The notes below the pieces were generated by a model. The model was not told the origin of the DNA. It made no database searches and was given only the letters and a program-made list of their open reading frames with translations. A stretch of 64,000 nucleotides of DNA, taken from NCBI RefSeq assembly GCF_000018045.1, contig NC_009792.1:1178001-1242000 (forward strand), read 5' to 3'. The translations under genes were made by a program, and so were the position numbers. This document shows, one piece after another, positions 60,210 through 64,000 of this stretch (the stretch's first letter is position 1; every line of letters begins with the position of its first letter). Source of the DNA: Citrobacter koseri ATCC BAA-895 (GTDB lineage Bacteria > Pseudomonadota > Gammaproteobacteria > Enterobacterales > Enterobacteriaceae).

Positions 60210-61889
60210 TTAGATATCCGCCAGCGCGGCATCTTTGTTCGGGAAGAATGCCAGACGACCCGGAATGGGTTTGATACCGGCGCGGGCCATGGTACGCAGC
60301 GGCTGGAATTCCACGTTACTGACGCGCAGTTCACAACCTTCCGGCAAACGCTTCACAAAGCGCTGGAAGGCGTCCAGACCACCGGCATCCAGTACCGGAA
60401 CGGCGTCCCACTTCAGCACCACAATGCGTTTACCCTCAATGCGTGATTCGAGGTCGGTAAATAACCCTTCCGCGGCGGCGAAAAAGAGCGGCCCGATAAC
60501 GCGTAATACCAGCACATCATCGGGAACCGTGATGTTTACCGCCGCGAGGCGCGTCATACGGGCAATACGGCGCATAAACAGCAGGGAAGCCAGGACAATC
60601 CCGACGCTGATCGCAATCACCATATCGAAGAGCACCGTCAGCGACATACACATCATCATCACGATGATGTCATCTTTGGGCGCATGTCGCAGTAAATCGA
60701 CCACCTTGTGGGCTTCACTCATGTTCCACGCAACCATCAGCAGCAGCGCGGCCATGGCGGAAAGCGGCAGCCATGACAACAGGGGAGCCAACGCGAGGAG
60801 GGCGAGGATGACCAGAATTGCGTGGATAACGGCGGAAATGGGCGAGGTCGCGCCTGCGCGCACGTTTGCCGCAGAACGGGCGATCGCCGCCGTCGCGGTG
60901 ATCCCGCCAAAGAACGGCGCCACGATATTCCCCAGCCCCTGGCCGATCAGTTCGCTGTTTGCTTTGTGTTTGGTGCCCGTCATGCCGTCGAGCACGACCG
61001 CGCACAGCAGGGATTCAATCGCCCCCAGCATCGCCATCGAGAAAGCGGCTGGCAATAACGCCCGCAATGAATCCCAGCTTAGCGTGAAATCTGAATCCGG
61101 GAGATTCCACGGCAGCACCAGCTGCGGCAGCAGCTGAGGAATGCCGTTGCCCTGCGAACCATCGGCCAGCACATAGTGGAACTGTGAACCAATCGTCGCC
61201 ACATGGCCACCCAGCAGATTAACCACGGCCATAACGGCGCAGCCCGCCAGCAGCGCCGGAAGATGGCCCGGCAGACGAATCCCCAGACGCGGCCAGAAAA
61301 TCAGCATACCGAGTGTCACCACGCCAATAGCGGCATCGCCCGGATTAATGGTCGGCAACGCCATAACCAGCGCCCCGACTTTTTGTAGGTAATGCTCCGG
61401 CACATGGGCCATTTGCAGACCGAGAAAATCTTTAATCTGCATTGTCCCGATGGTGATGCCGATCCCTGATGTAAAACCTAACGTGACCGATACGGGAATG
61501 TATTCGATCAGACGGCCAAAACGCGCGAGGCCGAAGAGGATCAGGAACACCCCGGACATGAGGGTGGCGACCAGCAGACCTGCCAGCCCGAATTGTTGCG
61601 ATACCGGGTAGAGAATAACGACAAATGCGGCGGTCGGGCCGGAGACGCTGAAGCGTGACCCGCCGGTTAAGGCAATAACAATCCCCGCCACAGCGGACGT
61701 ATAAAGACCGTACTGCGGTGCAACACCACTGCCAATTGCCAGCGCCATCGCCAGCGGGATAGCGATGATCCCGACGGTTACCCCGGCAATCACATCACGG
61801 GTGAACCGTGAGGCGGTATATTTTTCTTTCCAGCAAGCGTCGATGAGGGCGCGGAAAGGCATCACATGTGAGGAAAATATTCTGTTCAC
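60210..61889 (-). CDS. dauA: SulP-family C4-dicarboxylate transporter DauA
   Basis: The product is 559 aa and close to E. coli DauA (YchM) throughout. It has the SulP membrane domain (FTRDVIAGVTVGIIAIPLAM, GLYTSAVAGIVIALTGGSRF) and a C-terminal cytoplasmic STAS domain (about residues 450-550, LKWDAVPVLDAGGLDAFQRF). It transports succinate and other C4-dicarboxylates at acid pH in E. coli. A shorter start ten codons down (MPFRALI) is also used in annotations. Normally followed by ychH. Confidence 0.97.
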   Translation of the reverse strand: MNRIFSSHVMPFRALIDACWKEKYTASRFTRDVIAGVTVGIIAIPLAMALAIGSGVAPQYGLYTSAVAGIVIALTGGSRFSVSGPTAAFVVILYPVSQQFGLAGLLVATLMSGVFLILFGLARFGRLIEYIPVSVTLGFTSGIGITIGTMQIKDFLGLQMAHVPEHYLQKVGALVMALPTINPGDAAIGVVTLGMLIFWPRLGIRLPGHLPALLAGCAVMAVVNLLGGHVATIGSQFHYVLADGSQGNGIPQLLPQLVLPWNLPDSDFTLSWDSLRALLPAAFSMAMLGAIESLLCAVVLDGMTGTKHKANSELIGQGLGNIVAPFFGGITATAAIARSAANVRAGATSPISAVIHAILVILALLALAPLLSWLPLSAMAALLLMVAWNMSEAHKVVDLLRHAPKDDIIVMMMCMSLTVLFDMVIAISVGIVLASLLFMRRIARMTRLAAVNITVPDDVLVLRVIGPLFFAAAEGLFTDLESRIEGKRIVVLKWDAVPVLDAGGLDAFQRFVKRLPEGCELRVSNVEFQPLRTMARAGIKPIPGRLAFFPNKDAALADI

Positions 61890-61973
61890 AATAATGTTTC
61901 ATCCATGAGCGCATCATCTGTCAACTAAATGGCAGGTGAAGGAGGCATTGGTCATACAAATAAGAGTTACAGA

Positions 61974-62002
61974 CAAAAAAACCCGCCGCAGCGGGTTTTT
62001 TA
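61974..62002 (-). terminator. Terminator of prs
   Basis: The stem AAAACCCGCCGC / GCGGGTTTTTT has runs of A and T on both sides and lies 12 nt after the prs stop codon. Confidence 0.88.
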
Positions 62003-62013
62003 GCCGGGTTCGA

Positions 62014-62961
62014 TTAGTGTTCGAACATAGCTGAAATGGATTCTTCGTTGCTGATACGACGAATCGCTTCGGCCAGCATACCCGACAGTGTCAACGTGCG
62101 CACGTTCGGCAGTGCTTTAATTTCGTCGGTCAGTGGAATGGTGTCACAGACAACGACTTCATCAATCACCGAATTGCGCAGGTTGTTTGCCGCATTGCCT
62201 GAGAAAATCGGGTGAGTCGCGTAGGCGAATACGCGTTTGGCACCACGTTCTTTCAGTGCTTCTGCTGCTTTGCACAGCGTACCACCGGTATCGATCATAT
62301 CATCAACCAGTACGCAGTCGCGGCCGGCAACGTCACCGATGATGTGCATCACCTGAGAAACGTTAGCGCGCGGACGACGTTTGTCGATGATCGCCATATC
62401 GGTATCGTTCAGCAGCTTAGCGATAGCGCGGGCACGCACAACGCCACCGATATCTGGAGAAACCACAATCGGGTTATCCAGGTTCAGTTGCAGCATATCT
62501 TCTAACAGAATTGGGCTACCGAATACGTTATCAACCGGAACGTCAAAGAAGCCCTGGATCTGTTCAGCATGCAGGTCAACGGTGAGAACGCGGTCAACGC
62601 CAACGCTGGACAAGAAGTCAGCGACGACTTTTGCGGTAATCGGTACACGAGCGGAACGTACACGACGGTCCTGACGCGCATAGCCAAAGTAAGGGATAAC
62701 GGCGGTGATACGGCCTGCGGAAGCACGGCGCAGCGCATCGACCATAACAACCAATTCCATCAGGTTGTCGTTAGTAGGGGCACAAGTGGACTGGATGATG
62801 AAAATATCACCACCGCGTACATTTTCGTTAATTTGTACGCTGACTTCGCCGTCGCTAAAGCGACCTACAGCGGCGTCGCCGAGAGAAGTGTACAGGCGGT
62901 TGGCAATACGTTGTGCTAGTTCCGGGGTGGCGTTACCAGCAAAAAGCTTCATATCAGGCAC
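62014..62961 (-). CDS. prs: Ribose-phosphate pyrophosphokinase
   Basis: The product is 315 aa from the GTG at 62961, as in E. coli, with TGAGGTTCTTCTC upstream; the open frame extends 22 codons further without a function. It makes PRPP for nucleotide, histidine and tryptophan synthesis. Conserved parts are MKLFAGNATPELAQRIANRL, YFGYARQDRRVRSARVPITA and the PRPP-binding CVLVDDMIDTGGTLCKAAEA. Confidence 0.98.
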   Translation of the reverse strand: MPDMKLFAGNATPELAQRIANRLYTSLGDAAVGRFSDGEVSVQINENVRGGDIFIIQSTCAPTNDNLMELVVMVDALRRASAGRITAVIPYFGYARQDRRVRSARVPITAKVVADFLSSVGVDRVLTVDLHAEQIQGFFDVPVDNVFGSPILLEDMLQLNLDNPIVVSPDIGGVVRARAIAKLLNDTDMAIIDKRRPRANVSQVMHIIGDVAGRDCVLVDDMIDTGGTLCKAAEALKERGAKRVFAYATHPIFSGNAANNLRNSVIDEVVVCDTIPLTDEIKALPNVRTLTLSGMLAEAIRRISNEESISAMFEH

Positions 62962-63111
62962 GAGAAGAACCTCAGGCATGCGTCCATTGGTGGATAGAAT
63001 CTGCCGAAAACTGTGCGGGCCAGGCAATATCCTATCCAGGCGGTGTATTAAAGAGCGCGATGCAACGTCTGGAACAGGGTGACGTTGTCACCGAAACTCA
63101 GCTTGCCCGGC

Positions 63112-63963
63112 TTAAAGCATGGCTTTTTGCAATGGAGAGAGGTTGACACCCTTCGCCACAAACGCATTGAGCCATTCCGGGGCTTGCTTAAGCACCTGAC
63201 GAGCAGCGGATTCTGTATCGAATTCAGCAAAGACACAGGCCCCTGTACCAGTCAGGCGCGACGGCGCGTATTCTAACAGCCAGGAAAGCGCCGCATCAAC
63301 CTCGCGAAAACGTTTTCTTGCGATAACCTCGCAATCATTGCCGAATTCACATTTTAATAACGTTTCTATTGACCTTTTTGGCGTGTTGCGCGGTAATTCG
63401 GGGTCCTTGAAAATAACCGGCGTGGGGATGCTTACCCCAGGGTGGGCCACCAGATACCACTTCTCCGGCGGGTCTACCGGCGTCAGGATTTCACCCACGC
63501 CCTCGGCGAAGGCCGCATGTCCACGGACAAACACCGGGACGTCCGCGCCCAGCGTTAAGCCTGTTTCCGCCAGTTCATCGACCGATAATCCGCACTGCCA
63601 GAGATGATTCAGCGCCACCAGAACGGTCGCCGCATTGGACGAGCCGCCACCCAGACCGCCGCCCATGGGCAAACGTTTCTCGATGCTGATATCCGCGCCG
63701 CTGCCTGCGGGCAAACGCCCGTGGGCGGACGCTGTCTTCATCAGCAACCGCGCCGCGCGGACGATCAGATTGTCGTCATTTTCGACGCCCTCGACAGGCG
63801 TCAAAAGATGAATTTCGCCGTCGCCGCGTGGCGTAATGCCGATCGTGTCGCCGTAATCAAGAAACTGGAACAGCGTTTGCAATGTGTGATAACCGTCCGC
63901 ACGCTGTCCGGTGATGTATAAAAACAGATTCAGTTTTGCCGGAGATGGCCAGTGGGTCATCAT
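63112..63963 (-). CDS. ispE: 4-diphosphocytidyl-2-C-methyl-D-erythritol kinase
   Basis: The product is 283 aa, the E. coli length. It phosphorylates CDP-ME in the MEP isoprenoid pathway. The GHMP-kinase motif is LPMGGGLGGGSSNAATVLVA, and the N-terminus WPSPAKLNLFLYITGQRADG is typical. The start ATG overlaps the lolB stop (ATGA). The prs promoter with its PurR site lies inside this gene. Confidence 0.98.
   Translation of the reverse strand: MMTHWPSPAKLNLFLYITGQRADGYHTLQTLFQFLDYGDTIGITPRGDGEIHLLTPVEGVENDDNLIVRAARLLMKTASAHGRLPAGSGADISIEKRLPMGGGLGGGSSNAATVLVALNHLWQCGLSVDELAETGLTLGADVPVFVRGHAAFAEGVGEILTPVDPPEKWYLVAHPGVSIPTPVIFKDPELPRNTPKRSIETLLKCEFGNDCEVIARKRFREVDAALSWLLEYAPSRLTGTGACVFAEFDTESAARQVLKQAPEWLNAFVAKGVNLSPLQKAML
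63304..63319 (-). promoter_or_regulatory. Candidate PurR operator for prs (inside ispE)
   Basis: The 16-mer GCGAAAACGTTTTCTT is centred on the CG of the PurR consensus, with matching AAACGTTT core. It lies about 350 nt before prs. In E. coli prs has a long leader, PurR control and a promoter in the upstream gene, so the position fits. Confidence 0.5.
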
Positions 63964-63998
63964 TTTACAATCCAGTTATCCATCTTCAGTTTGATGCG
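63960..63998 (-). CDS. lolB: Outer-membrane lipoprotein LolB, C-terminal end only
   Basis: The last 12 codons before the TGA read RIKLKMDNWIVK, the C-terminus of LolB, which inserts lipoproteins into the outer membrane. It overlaps ispE by 4 nt, as in E. coli. The rest lies beyond the window. Confidence 0.85.
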   Translation of the reverse strand, partial: RIKLKMDNWIVK

Positions 63999-64000
63999 CT

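Noticed and set aside
62913..63146. Plus-strand 77-aa frame between prs and ispE
   Set aside because: It overlaps both conserved minus-strand genes and the prs leader and has no ribosome site. I treat it as chance.
1..64000. tRNA or rRNA genes, CRISPR arrays and insertion sequences
   Set aside because: I looked for them, especially at the island borders, and saw none; no transposase or regular repeat-spacer pattern is present.

Overview
The window is chromosomal DNA from an enterobacterium. The lolB-ispE-prs-dauA-ychH-pth-ychF block at the right end has Escherichia/Salmonella/Citrobacter gene order and near-identical proteins. A yersiniabactin cluster next to this block, together with the other accessory genes, makes a Citrobacter (for example C. 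koseri-like) my best guess; the species is inference only.

Layout. (1) 1-2.4 kb: the end of a chaperone-usher fimbrial operon (usher tail, tip adhesin, minor pilin) closed by a LuxR-type regulator. (2) 2.4-10 kb: a redox group made of a LysR regulator, a YdeP/FdhF-like molybdopterin oxidoreductase, a short-Q-loop (CIO-type) cytochrome bd oxidase with a DUF2474-like small subunit, and a MoaA paralogue. (3) 10-14.4 kb: a bestrophin-like protein and three NAD(P)H-type oxidoreductases. Two MerR-type promoters with 19-bp spacers, sharing the same dyad, drive these oxidoreductases. (4) 14.6-18.7 kb: a one-directional row of small genes (PhzF-like, three GNAT acetyltransferases, QueH). They are separated by copies of a degenerate hairpin repeat and look like a cassette array. 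(5) 18.8-47.7 kb: the complete yersiniabactin core of the high-pathogenicity island (fyuA, ybtE, ybtT, ybtU, irp1, irp2, ybtA, ybtP, ybtQ, ybtX, ybtS). It has Fur boxes and YbtA-type repeats at all three promoter regions. No integrase and no asn tRNA are visible. (6) 47.9-50.2 kb: an AT-rich insert with a HEPN-like protein and a Shedu (DUF4263)-type nuclease carrying an N-terminal HNH domain, probably phage defence. (7) 50.4-52.8 kb: ychF, pth and ychH. (8) 52.9-59.4 kb: one minus-strand operon, apparently starting at a cobalamin riboswitch. It encodes a FecBCD/BtuFCD-type ABC importer, a pseudoazurin and a complete cytochrome bc1 complex (Rieske, cytochrome b, cytochrome c1). (9) 59.5-64 kb: a GNAT protein, dauA, prs, ispE and the last codons of lolB.

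The yersiniabactin genes form a self-contained siderophore system. YbtS makes salicylate and YbtE activates it. HMWP2, HMWP1, YbtU and YbtT assemble the siderophore, FyuA and YbtPQ take it up, and YbtA with Fur control expression.

The most unusual content is the operon at 52.9-59.4 kb. Enteric bacteria normally pass electrons from quinol straight to bo3 or bd oxidases and have no bc1 complex. Here a bc1 complex and a blue copper protein sit between dauA and ychH, behind a corrinoid transporter and a B12 riboswitch. The terminal acceptor is not in the window.
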